DNA of 47,900 nt, taken from Clostridium sp. GTDB lineage: Bacteria; Bacillota; Clostridia; Lachnospirales; Lachnospiraceae. This document shows positions 25,080-32,675 of the stretch, in pieces (within the stretch, counting starts at the first letter, position 1; each line of letters opens with the position of its first letter). A model generated the notes under the pieces. The model searched no databases. It was not told the origin of the DNA and saw only the letters and a list, made by a program, of their open reading frames with translations. The stretch is taken from positions 1-47,900 of the forward strand of contig JAMOZY010000022.1 in assembly GCA_023667695.1 (NCBI GenBank), given 5' to 3'. The position numbers and the translations under genes were made by a program.

Positions 25080-25748
25080 TTATCTTCTTGCTGCCAAAGT
25101 CTTAATCAATTCTTCATATCGTTTTGTTTTTTTATCAATATCTTCTTGCGAAACTCCATAGTATTTATAAATATCACGAAATATTTTATCAAACATTTTT
25201 ATGTTCTTTGTTCCTGATGCAGAACCGCCAATATAACCATATTTCTTCTCTATAATAACCTTTGAAGAAACATCATTCTCCCGTCTTTCCAAAATGCACA
25301 ACTCTATATCAAATAATTCTTTGGAGATTTCTTCTGCTACTTTCTTCCGCTTGTCCATTTGCTCCATGAATGCCTTTACAGCATCAGCACCATGACTTTC
25401 AAGCTTAGGAAACTCTGCCAAGTCCCCAAGTAGCTTTGGGTTATATTGCAAAAGAAATGCGGCTCTTAATTCTCGGTACTCTGTTTGAAATTCTGCCGTA
25501 TCTCTATCAGTTTCTGAAAATCCCCACTTTGTTTTGGTATATTCTATCACTTCATCCATACTATGAGGATTTGCTTTTATTGATTTAATGGCACGCTTTT
25601 CCCTTTTTGCATAAAGGCTTTTATAAATAATCTGCTTTAATGTTGCTTTCCCATGTTTTTTACCAAGTATGAAAACAGACGTAGGACCATCTGCACCGTT
25701 TATAATTTCTACATGACTGACAACTTTTTTATCAAACTGTTTTTTCAT
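25080..25748 (-). CDS. Hypothetical soluble protein with GADGPT motif
   Basis: A protein of 222 aa from this start. Near the N-terminus is EIINGADGPTSVFI, which matches the GGADGPT signature of the beta subunit of sodium-pumping decarboxylases (OadB/GcdB). The rest is unlike those proteins: it is polar, has no membrane helix, and is mostly helical and basic (LYAKREKRAIKSIKANPHS, then a Lys/Glu-rich C-terminus). It is therefore not a decarboxylase subunit, and the function is unknown. The frame runs to a TTG at 25790, but the ATG at 25748 with GGGTGAT upstream is better. It is a single-gene unit ended by the terminator at 24939-24970. Confidence 0.7.
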   Translation of the reverse strand: MKKQFDKKVVSHVEIINGADGPTSVFILGKKHGKATLKQIIYKSLYAKREKRAIKSIKANPHSMDEVIEYTKTKWGFSETDRDTAEFQTEYRELRAAFLLQYNPKLLGDLAEFPKLESHGADAVKAFMEQMDKRKKVAEEISKELFDIELCILERRENDVSSKVIIEKKYGYIGGSASGTKNIKMFDKIFRDIYKYYGVSQEDIDKKTKRYEELIKTLAARR

Positions 25749-25946
25749 AGTATTATCACCCAAAAAATAACGATTTATCGAAATGCCCAAACTCGCAAAC
25801 GCTTCGCTTTTTGCTCATATCGCCACTTGAAATGCAGTGACTTAATCCCGATTTATCTTTATAAAGTTTAAATGTGTTTTTACATATTTATAATGTGTAT
25901 TTATAAGTTTGATTTTAGTGGGTACACAATTCCGAAAAGGGAGTTT

Positions 25947-26435
25947 TTATACTGTTTGTTCCTCCTTCTGCATTCCCCAGTATCCTCCTATGACAAAGCA
26001 GAACAATGCAAACGCAATCACCCGAAGGGGTGTGCAGGTCAATGTAAACATCTGGTTTAATGTCGAAAGACTGACTAATGCATTTGTACCCATGGTTCTT
26101 CCCACCAGCATATTCTCAATAGACGGTATATAGTAACTGGCGCCATTCAACATAACACCTAAAAAGAGCATGGCACCTGCAAGAACCCTTGTATTCTTGT
26201 GTTCTCCTGCAAATAGAATAAAAACGACTGCAAGATACAAAATCAATGGAATAATACTCTGGCAAAATGCAGAAACCGGTATGGTATGAAGCTCCAGCAC
26301 CCCTGTATCCGTCACCCCAAGAAAATTTTGCTTTATTGCATATTGATTCAAAGTAATCAGTACAGTAAGCAATACGGTAAAGAATTGTACGGATGCGAAA
26401 ATAATGGATAAGATTTTTGCTGTTTTGAGCTTCAT
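25947..26435 (-). CDS. Membrane protein in the ECF sigma operon
   Basis: A 162-aa protein with four hydrophobic segments, near residues 5-29, 50-74, 82-105 and 136-155. I do not recognise the family. GGGAGG lies seven or eight bases before the ATG. It follows the anti-sigma gene by 50 bp on the same strand and is likely part of the ECF operon, either as an accessory to the anti-sigma factor or as a regulated product. I found no terminator directly after it. Confidence 0.7.
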   Translation of the reverse strand: MKLKTAKILSIIFASVQFFTVLLTVLITLNQYAIKQNFLGVTDTGVLELHTIPVSAFCQSIIPLILYLAVVFILFAGEHKNTRVLAGAMLFLGVMLNGASYYIPSIENMLVGRTMGTNALVSLSTLNQMFTLTCTPLRVIAFALFCFVIGGYWGMQKEEQTV

Positions 26436-26485
26436 TGATTTTCCTCCCTAAACACCATTTTATATCTTTCCATAGTTTATACTTT

Positions 26486-27298
26486 TTAGATGACAGATGC
26501 AACTTTTTTTCTTTTTCTCTGGTTCAAAATAAGCAGGATTCCCGTCATAACAATCCCCTCCAGCAAGATAACAATCAGAGAAAAATCCCTTATTTTTACA
26601 AAGTTTTCTAAAGAACTCATTCCCCGCAGCATAGAAGCAAAGGACAGGGAAAGACAGCAGCCCATAATATTCATATTTGTCAAGATAATATGCGAATTCC
26701 CGGTTTTCATGCTAATCATCCACGTTACCACAAAGCTTACGGCTTGCAGAAGGATTAACATAAACAGCTGTATGCGTAAAGCAGAAGCAAGCTGTTCCGG
26801 CTGCATTCCGGATAAACCATCTCTCAGCCAGAAAATGATTAAAAATTCCAACCATATACTATAAAGAAGTAAGACACCACCAATCCCTGTCATAATTCCT
26901 TTCCATTTCGTTTTTCTGCTCCCATTAACAGAATCCGATGCAACCAGATAGGAAAGCAGCATCCAGACCGGAGCAAGTATATAATAAAAAGGAAGCGAAA
27001 TCATACCATAATTCTGAATACTCATTCCTATCCCCACAGCCGCCAGCAGCAATAATATTCCCATGCAAATCAGCGTCTTTCCTGTAAGATATCTCCGAAT
27101 CCCCCGCATGTAATCGATTTCCTTTGCATCACTTGCCACGGAAACGATTTCTGTTTCTCTTATCATTTCTACCAGGTTCTTACAATCCCTGCACTCCTGC
27201 AAATGCTGCTCCACTATTTTCCTCGTATCTGCCGAACAGATTTCATCTACATAAGCCGGAATCAAATCCCGAATCACATCACAGCTTAATTTATTCAT
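26486..27298 (-). CDS. Anti-sigma factor with zf-HC2 domain
   Basis: A 270-aa membrane protein. Residues 1-45 form a zinc-finger zf-HC2 anti-sigma domain (CDVIRDLIPAYVDEICSADT, then the H-x3-C-x2-C pattern in EQHLQECRDCKNLV). Six or so membrane helices follow (from about residue 74). It would hold the ECF sigma factor at the membrane until a signal is received. Its start lies inside the sigma gene (8-bp overlap), the classical sign of a sigma/anti-sigma pair. The inducing signal is unknown. Confidence 0.9.
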   Translation of the reverse strand: MNKLSCDVIRDLIPAYVDEICSADTRKIVEQHLQECRDCKNLVEMIRETEIVSVASDAKEIDYMRGIRRYLTGKTLICMGILLLLAAVGIGMSIQNYGMISLPFYYILAPVWMLLSYLVASDSVNGSRKTKWKGIMTGIGGVLLLYSIWLEFLIIFWLRDGLSGMQPEQLASALRIQLFMLILLQAVSFVVTWMISMKTGNSHIILTNMNIMGCCLSLSFASMLRGMSSLENFVKIRDFSLIVILLEGIVMTGILLILNQRKRKKVASVI

Positions 27299-27773
27299 CT
27301 TTCATCCTTCCTTTCAACAGTCGTTCCTTCCCACGATAAAAGGTAACCCTGGACCAGTTCTCACTTTTCCCCATAATCTCACCAATTTCCTTAAAGGATA
27401 ACTCTCCGCTAATTCGAAGATACATAACCTCCCGCATCTGCTCCGGCAGCTTCTGCATATCCTTCAGTACCTGAAGCAATTCTATTTTTGTTAATACCTG
27501 ATGCTCCGGATTACTGGCGGCAGTTGGCTTTTCTTCTGGTTCTGCTTCCATCGGTATTTCATGCTTACTTTTTCTCCAATGCTGATATAACAGGTGCTTG
27601 GCAATCTGACAGAGCCAGACCGATACCTTGCATTCTCCGTTATAGCGGTCAAGGGACTGCCAGGCTCTTAAAAAAGTCTCCTGGGTCAAATCCTCCGCCA
27701 CCTGTGGGTCATGACAACGGGAATATAGAAAGTGATAGACAATCCTGGCATTTTCTTTATACAATTCCTCCAT
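27291..27773 (-). CDS. ECF-type RNA polymerase sigma factor
   Basis: A 160-aa sigma-70 family protein with only regions 2 and 4. Region 2 is ARIVYHFLYSRCHDPQVAED followed by LTQETFLRAWQSLDRY. Region 4 near the C-terminus (LPEQMREVMYLRISGELSFK, then EIGEIMGKSENWSRVTFYRG) is the helix-turn-helix for the -35 element. AGGGAGG lies six bases before the ATG. The gene heads an operon with its anti-sigma factor and a membrane protein. Upstream, TGTAAC at 27818-27823 followed by GGATAT after 16 bp may be its own autoregulated promoter. Confidence 0.93.
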   Translation of the reverse strand: MEELYKENARIVYHFLYSRCHDPQVAEDLTQETFLRAWQSLDRYNGECKVSVWLCQIAKHLLYQHWRKSKHEIPMEAEPEEKPTAASNPEHQVLTKIELLQVLKDMQKLPEQMREVMYLRISGELSFKEIGEIMGKSENWSRVTFYRGKERLLKGRMKDE

Positions 27774-27801
27774 GTATGTCCTCCCTTCTACTCCTATATC
27801 C

Positions 27802-27823
27802 CTGTTGAAATGAATTCGTTACA
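27802..27823 (-). promoter_or_regulatory. Candidate ECF-dependent promoter
   Basis: Minus-strand TGTAAC resembles the -35 element of ECF promoters such as those of SigM/SigX/SigW. It sits about 45 bases before the sigma-factor start. The -10 part is weak, and the assignment rests mainly on position. Confidence 0.3.
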
Positions 27824-27876
27824 TGATATTTGATATTTTTCCATAAAAAATGATTTTTAGAATTAAAATAATTTTA

Positions 27877-27905
27877 TTGACAAAGCTGAAATAACTTATT
27901 ATGAT
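27877..27905 (+). promoter_or_regulatory. SigA-type promoter facing the Rpn remnant
   Basis: A perfect TTGACA, a 17-bp spacer and TATGAT on the plus strand. Downstream to 28160 there is no gene I can support, then the Rpn-type pseudogene begins. It may be a relict promoter of that gene or drive an unrecognised RNA. Confidence 0.5.
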
Positions 27906-28159
27906 TTTGTTAAAATAATATAATACTTTTTATTTTACTTCAATGCATTCTTTTCCTAATAATCGTTCCGTATTTCATCTGGGAATCTGGATTCATTAAA
28001 ACTACAATACCCAAAGCAATTACATATTAGAAAATCACAGGCAGTCAAAATAAGTACAAAAGAGCCACAGTATAGCATTTATGTGATATAGCAGAAAGGA
28101 GGAAGAATCCATTTGAAAAAATTTCACGAAAAATTCAGTTTTCAAAAAAATATTGTTCG

Positions 28160-28536
28160 ATGTATAATAAACGTAAAGTATTGTTTGGTGACGGTTCGCA
28201 TATCCTATATGTGAATGGCAAATACAGGGGCAATGATGAAGTCGGTAAGTTAATGCACGATTTTTCCTGCACGAATCCCGATGATATGAATTATAAGGCA
28301 CTTGCTAAAAAGCAAGATACTTCAAACAAAACGAGGAAGGAGTAGCTGTCATGTGTAAGATTATGGAAGATATGAGGAATGAAGCAGCACAGAAAGCAGA
28401 GTTAAAAAATGCAAAAGAAATAGCAATTCGCATGATTCAGGCGGGGAAAATGTCATTGGAAGATATCGCCGACTATACAGCGCTTTCCCTTGATACAATA
28501 AAAGAATTAGCATCTACAAGATGTTATATTACTTAA
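28160..28536 (+). pseudogene. Remnant of an Rpn-type PD-(D/E)XK protein (C-terminal part, frameshifted)
   Basis: The translated sequence matches the C-terminal about 120 residues of the Rpn-family protein at the right edge (47481-47900) almost residue for residue: VLFGDGSHILYVNGKYRG, MHDFSCTNPDD, then MCKIMEDMRNEA and EDIADYTALSLD. One base is missing in an A-run near 28311 (CTAAAAAGCAAG here; the edge copy reads CTAAAAGAGCAAG), which shifts the frame at residue 50 or so; reading frame 2 then continues the homology to the stop at 28536. The N-terminal nuclease domain is absent, and upstream sequence shows no match. It is a decayed fragment. Confidence 0.85.
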
Positions 28537-28580
28537 TACAAAAGAATTTCTGCATATACTATAATGCCAACAGGCAAAAG

Positions 28581-29654
28581 TTATACTTTCCCTTCCCCCA
28601 AAATCAGGAATCGTATCACCGGAATCCGATGAATTCCTTCATATAATAACGGCAAAAATACAATCTCCAGCACAAGTATTACAATATAATTCAGAATCAT
28701 AGGCAGATGCCAATAAGTCGTGACCAGATATGCCAGAATGACCAATAAGGGATAATGCAGCACATAGAAGCCAAAGTTACGCACCGTCATATAATGGCTG
28801 AACTTTGTTTCCCGATTCCCCCATGCCTTAAAGCAGCCAAGGATTGCCAAAATCATGACCCATGCGTAGGCATTTGTAAAAAATTCGTGCAGACATTCCT
28901 GGGATGCATAATTTTCCCCATAATGAACAATGGCGTAGGAAATGCCTGTAACCCATGCCACAAGCATAAGCGGAAGCTTGAACCTTACCAGCTGGTCCGT
29001 AACTGCTTCGTGGGAAAATACATAATAGCCTAATAAGAACATGAAGATATAAATACCATTGCGGTACACTTCAATCAATGGTGTGTTTAATATCCAGGAG
29101 CTTCCCCATACTGCAAGTACCAGCAAAAGCAAAAACCAGAGTTTTGCTTTTTCTCCCAGCTTCCAGAGTCTATCCTTTTTATCAATGGCACGAAGCAAAA
29201 GCAAAACCATAGATGCCAGGAACAGCTCATGGGCAAACCAAAGAGGCCCGATTCCTGCAAAGCAGTAGATGATATACTTAACCGGACCGGGAATCAGTTC
29301 TCCGTTTCCCATGAACATATCCGTATACTGGTTCGTTACCCAGCCTGATATCCAGCCAAAAAGAAATATTCCGACAATGGATGGAACCAAAAGCCTGGTT
29401 GCACGTTCTTTTGCAAATTCCTTTCCGCTCCGCTTCTCTAAGGAATACCTGGCGCTCATACCGCCAACTACAAAAAGCAGACACATAAACCATGGATATA
29501 TAAAGGTCAGCACAGCATCCAGTTGAGGGATGCCATCTATCCCGATATTCTTTATGACACCTACCGTATTAAAGCTGTAGATTACATGATATAAAATCAC
29601 TACCAATACTGTTATCCATCGTATATTATCAATATAATACTTTCGTTCCGTCAT
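28581..29654 (-). CDS. Acyltransferase family 3 membrane protein
   Basis: A 357-aa polytopic protein with about ten membrane helices. The family opening is clear: YYIDNIRWITVLVVILYHVI, with Arg and His at the expected positions for acyl transfer, and later RATRLLVPSIVGIFLFGW. Members O-acylate sugars, peptidoglycan, or lipids at the membrane; the acceptor here is unknown. AAGGAG lies eight bases before the ATG, inside the 3' end of the upstream regulator gene, and only two bases separate the stop and start. It is probably controlled by that XRE-AbrB regulator. Confidence 0.88.
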   Translation of the reverse strand: MTERKYYIDNIRWITVLVVILYHVIYSFNTVGVIKNIGIDGIPQLDAVLTFIYPWFMCLLFVVGGMSARYSLEKRSGKEFAKERATRLLVPSIVGIFLFGWISGWVTNQYTDMFMGNGELIPGPVKYIIYCFAGIGPLWFAHELFLASMVLLLLRAIDKKDRLWKLGEKAKLWFLLLLVLAVWGSSWILNTPLIEVYRNGIYIFMFLLGYYVFSHEAVTDQLVRFKLPLMLVAWVTGISYAIVHYGENYASQECLHEFFTNAYAWVMILAILGCFKAWGNRETKFSHYMTVRNFGFYVLHYPLLVILAYLVTTYWHLPMILNYIVILVLEIVFLPLLYEGIHRIPVIRFLILGEGKV

Positions 29655-29656
29655 GC

Positions 29657-30139
29657 CTACTTCTCCTTTTTCTCTCGCTTTTCCTTCTTCTCTTTTTTCT
29701 CTTTTTTGCGCTCTTTTCCAGAATACAGATTTCCGGTTACCACATTCATAATCTCCTGTAATGCAAGCTTCGGCACAATTCCAATTCCTTTTTCTTCGTC
29801 ACCGAACATCAGAAGCTGGTCCCCTGCCTCAATCCGAAACACCTCTCTTGCCTTCTTGGGAATTACAATCTGTCCCCGTTCCCCTACCGTAACGGAACCA
29901 AAGAAATGCTTCCCCTTCGGCGGAATCGGCAGACCGACATCCTTCTCTGAGTAGTTGACTAAATCATCCAGGGATACCTGAAACAGACCTGCCAGTGCAG
30001 TACAATTATTGATATCCGGTACACTTTCCCCCTTCTCCCATTTGGCAATTGCCTGTCTGGATACATTTATTTTCTCTGCCACTTCTTCCTGCGTCAGACC
30101 ATACTGCTTTCGAAGAACAGCCAGATTCATATTTATCAT
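29657..30139 (-). CDS. XRE-AbrB fusion transcriptional regulator
   Basis: A protein of 160 aa from this start. Residues 4-58 are an XRE/Cro helix-turn-helix (LAVLRKQYGLTQEEVAEKIN, then VSRQAIAKWEKGESVPD). Residues about 80-125 are an AbrB/MazE swapped-hairpin domain (GSVTVGERGQIVIPKKAREV). The C-terminus ends in an unusual run of about 20 alternating Lys/Glu/Arg residues. ATG codons occur at 30148, 30139 and 30130; AGGAGG is directly against the first and ten bases from the second, so I prefer 30139. The acyltransferase follows in the same operon. Confidence 0.88.
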   Translation of the reverse strand: MINMNLAVLRKQYGLTQEEVAEKINVSRQAIAKWEKGESVPDINNCTALAGLFQVSLDDLVNYSEKDVGLPIPPKGKHFFGSVTVGERGQIVIPKKAREVFRIEAGDQLLMFGDEEKGIGIVPKLALQEIMNVVTGNLYSGKERKKEKKEKKEKREKKEK

Positions 30140-30178
30140 ACTTTTCATACCTCCTGCATTTATTATATAGAATTACAG

Positions 30179-30240
30179 CTATATTACCATCAACTTATAT
30201 TAACATTTGCTTCCATGTTTGTTAACATAGGCTTCTATTA
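30179..30240 (-). promoter_or_regulatory. Operator-like direct repeats and promoter of the XRE-AbrB operon
   Basis: On the minus strand TGTTAATA, TGTTAACA and TGTTAATA occur within about 50 bp (near 30237, 30221 and 30199). These are followed by TTGATG-18-TATATA, a promoter for the regulator gene. The repeats could be autoregulatory sites. Assignment is by pattern and position only. Confidence 0.4.
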
Positions 30241-30262
30241 ACAGACTATGAGGCCGGGCATG

Positions 30263-30295
30263 AAAAAAGAAGCCATTATCGTTTCAAATGACTTC
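30263..30295 (-). terminator. Terminator of the S41 peptidase gene
   Basis: On the minus strand GAAGTCATT pairs with AATGGCTTC (nine pairs, one G-U) around a TGAAACGAT loop and is followed by six T residues. It is 56 bp after the stop codon of the S41 peptidase gene. Confidence 0.85.
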
Positions 30296-30350
30296 TTTTC
30301 CATGCTTTTCATGCCTTTCATTCATTTCCAATATGTTTGTTATACAGAGC

Positions 30351-31853
30351 TTATTTTTCCAACTCCTCATACAAATATTCCAATGCTTTTCCAGCATCAC
30401 AGGGAATATTCGGCTCCACCAGTATATCATCAGTTTCTCTGTCCGCCCGGAAAAATTCCTTTGTGGATACCTGAACATACAGACCCGAGTTCGGCAGTCG
30501 GAAAATAGCAATATCTCCATAACCGGCCGGCGTATTCCCCGGCGCCTCCCCAATCAGAATTCCCAATTCATTATCCTTGATATATTCCGCAAACATCATG
30601 GCGGAGCTAAAGCTTCCACTGGAGGTCAGCAGATATACCCTGCCCTGAAATGTCAAATCGGTATACCGCTGATTCTGATTAACACCGCTTCCAAAGGCCG
30701 GATGAAAGATACCCAGCCTCCAGTTACAGGTATCCACCTGATAAGTATCCACATCCAGATAACGGATAAACTCATTTGCCACCATGGAATTTCCCCCGCT
30801 ATTGTCCCGAATATCTACTGCTACATTTGCAATTCCCTGTTCCTTTACCGCCTCGAACATCTCCCGCAGACAGCCACAATATTCATCATTATAATTGCAC
30901 TCTGTCAGAGTCAGAACAGCCAGACTCCGCTCCCGGTCTATCTGATAGGATACAAAAGAATCCGGCTCGGTTTCCCTATCATTTTCTGCATTATCTATCG
31001 TTGACCCAATCTGATTCCACTCCATATAGGCTTCATAAGTCACAAAATCACTTTCATAATATGTAACCGTATCCTGCACTCCTTCCGGGCTTTCATAGGT
31101 ATACGTAATTCCTTCCTCCACCGGAATCCCCAGGAAATGCAAGCCTTCCAACGTAGATAAATCCGATTTTAGCTGTAGGATACCCCAGCTTTCCACTTCA
31201 TAGCAGTACAAATCTGTTTTTTCCTCCAGCAGCTGAGGAAGCTCCATCCCATTGACTGCAGCTAACGTGTCTCCAGCATTATTTCTTGCCGCAATATATT
31301 TTAAGTAATGTTCATCCTTATAACTGGATTTCGGATAGGAACAGGTATGTCCATCCTCTAGTACAGAAAGGATGTTTTGACAGTTCTGCCATACGAGGGT
31401 AACATCAATACGTTCTGCGCCTTGCAATTCCTCAATCGCCTGCTCATACCTGTGCTGTACCTCCGTTGGTACTCCCTGGATAAATCGTGGATGGTCCTTC
31501 TTTAGATAGTGCAGACAAGCATCCAAATCTTCCCTTGCCTCTTCATAGGTCAGCACCGTATCATAGGCTTCTGAATAAGAAAAACCACGAAAGTTAAAGC
31601 TGTTCCAGTAGGGATTGCAATAAGTACCAAAAAGTGAAATACCAATGGCCAGAACTAAAAATATACTAAGAATGGATTTTGACAGCCATTTCCCTCTGCC
31701 TTTCAAAAAGAATACTGCCAAAAAGCCTGCTGCCAGAATGTCAAAAAGCAGAGTAATCCACTCCGGCATGGCAAACAGGTATAGATTTGCCGGAATTAAA
31801 GCCAATGCCAGCAGATTCATTAGGATGCATATAATCAGATATCGTTTTTTCAT
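30351..31853 (-). CDS. S41-family peptidase (C-terminal-processing-type), membrane-anchored
   Basis: A 500-aa protein from this start. Two hydrophobic segments near residues 4-25 and 30-50, and a third near 60-80, anchor it. A helical N-terminal region (YSEAYDTVLTYEEAREDLDA) follows, then an S41 catalytic region. The core is VAVDIRDNSGGNSMVANEFI with GRVYLLTSSGSFSSAMMFAE, where the Ser after SG is the likely nucleophile and the Lys-containing AEYIKDNE follows. No PDZ domain is obvious. The target is unknown. GGAGAGG precedes the ATG at 31853, so the ATG at 31865 is not used. Terminator at 30263-30295. Confidence 0.85.
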   Translation of the reverse strand: MKKRYLIICILMNLLALALIPANLYLFAMPEWITLLFDILAAGFLAVFFLKGRGKWLSKSILSIFLVLAIGISLFGTYCNPYWNSFNFRGFSYSEAYDTVLTYEEAREDLDACLHYLKKDHPRFIQGVPTEVQHRYEQAIEELQGAERIDVTLVWQNCQNILSVLEDGHTCSYPKSSYKDEHYLKYIAARNNAGDTLAAVNGMELPQLLEEKTDLYCYEVESWGILQLKSDLSTLEGLHFLGIPVEEGITYTYESPEGVQDTVTYYESDFVTYEAYMEWNQIGSTIDNAENDRETEPDSFVSYQIDRERSLAVLTLTECNYNDEYCGCLREMFEAVKEQGIANVAVDIRDNSGGNSMVANEFIRYLDVDTYQVDTCNWRLGIFHPAFGSGVNQNQRYTDLTFQGRVYLLTSSGSFSSAMMFAEYIKDNELGILIGEAPGNTPAGYGDIAIFRLPNSGLYVQVSTKEFFRADRETDDILVEPNIPCDAGKALEYLYEELEK

Positions 31854-32000
31854 TGTCCTCTCCATCCTTGTTTCATTTGTTACCGTTTTTTAATATGCAA
31901 AGATAATAAGTAACTTCCTTGCACATACTAAATAATTTAAATAAATCCCATAAAAAGTCAAGATAACTTCCTTATTGTTCTTTCTCCATCCGGCAATCCA

Positions 32001-32366
32001 TCAAACAACACCATATCCCGCCTCTGCCAGAACCTCCAAGGCCCTTATGTATTGCTCGGATTTCACTAATATGTAATCCGTATTATACGTGGATACTGCA
32101 AAGATTCCAATTCCCTGCTCTGCCAGTACGGCGGTAATCTTCGAGAGAATCCCTACCAGGGAGAAATCCAGCACCCCCTGTATCCGAACAGCCTTCCAGC
32201 CATCCTCCCGCTCTATCGTCTCTGCCGGGACATAGGGGGTGGAACAGACCAGAGAAAGCTCTTCATCTGTCTTTCCTACAAAGCAGAATGCATCTTCCCA
32301 ACGGATAACAGAAGCATCCTTAATTTTACATATGGAAAAATCCTGCTGCAGCTTTTCTAAATTCAT
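32001..32366 (-). CDS. ACT-domain protein (CASTOR-like)
   Basis: A 121-aa protein. The C-terminal half is an ACT domain of the type found in CASTOR-like amino-acid sensors (GVLDFSLVGILSKITAVLAE, then IGIFAVSTYNTDYILVK). The N-terminal half (CKIKDASVIRWEDAFCFVG, then TDEELSLVC) is the partner ACT-like domain of this family. It probably binds an amino acid or nucleotide as ligand; the target is unknown. AAGGAGG lies six bases before the ATG. Its upstream region contains an extended -10 promoter (32413-32421) and a second promoter with an immediate terminator (see 32494-32563). Confidence 0.85.
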   Translation of the reverse strand: MNLEKLQQDFSICKIKDASVIRWEDAFCFVGKTDEELSLVCSTPYVPAETIEREDGWKAVRIQGVLDFSLVGILSKITAVLAEQGIGIFAVSTYNTDYILVKSEQYIRALEVLAEAGYGVV

Positions 32367-32412
32367 CTAACTCCTCCTTCCCTAACCTCTGACTGGGTTT
32401 ATATTCCCATAT

Positions 32413-32421
32413 ATTATAGCA
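32413..32421 (-). promoter_or_regulatory. Extended -10 promoter for the ACT-domain gene
   Basis: Minus-strand TGCTATAAT, an extended -10 with no clear -35, 47 bases before the start codon. The 32367-32666 gap otherwise holds the promoter-terminator pair described separately and nothing else I can assign. Confidence 0.5.
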
Positions 32422-32493
32422 TATGTCAATTTTATGCCTTTCGCAATCAATGCCCTACTGCAAGCAGCCACCCAATTTTATTCCATAAAAGTC

Positions 32494-32524
32494 AAAAACC
32501 CCTGTTCAACTTCATGAACAGAGG
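32494..32524 (-). terminator. Hairpin terminator just after a promoter
   Basis: On the minus strand CCTCTGTTCA pairs with TGAACAGGGG around a TGAAGT loop and is followed by five T residues. GTCAA and TTGAC extend the stem on both sides. It lies four bases downstream of the transcription start predicted from the promoter at 32535-32563, so that promoter would give a transcript of about 35 nt unless read-through occurs. Confidence 0.7.
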
Positions 32525-32534
32525 ATTGACGCCT

Positions 32535-32563
32535 TTTATAAAGGATAGGAAAAATTTTGTCAA
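32535..32563 (-). promoter_or_regulatory. SigA-type promoter upstream of the terminator
   Basis: A perfect TTGACA, a 17-bp spacer and TATAAA on the minus strand, predicted start near 32528. Directly downstream is the hairpin terminator 32494-32524, then the ACT-domain gene. Confidence 0.7.
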
Positions 32564-32675
32564 TTCTCCATGAATGCTGCAACATTTTCAAAGTTCTACA
32601 TACTTTATATTATATTGTTTTGACTATGGGCGTAAGTTCAGAGAGTCAATTGATAATGCTTGAAAGGTGACATTT

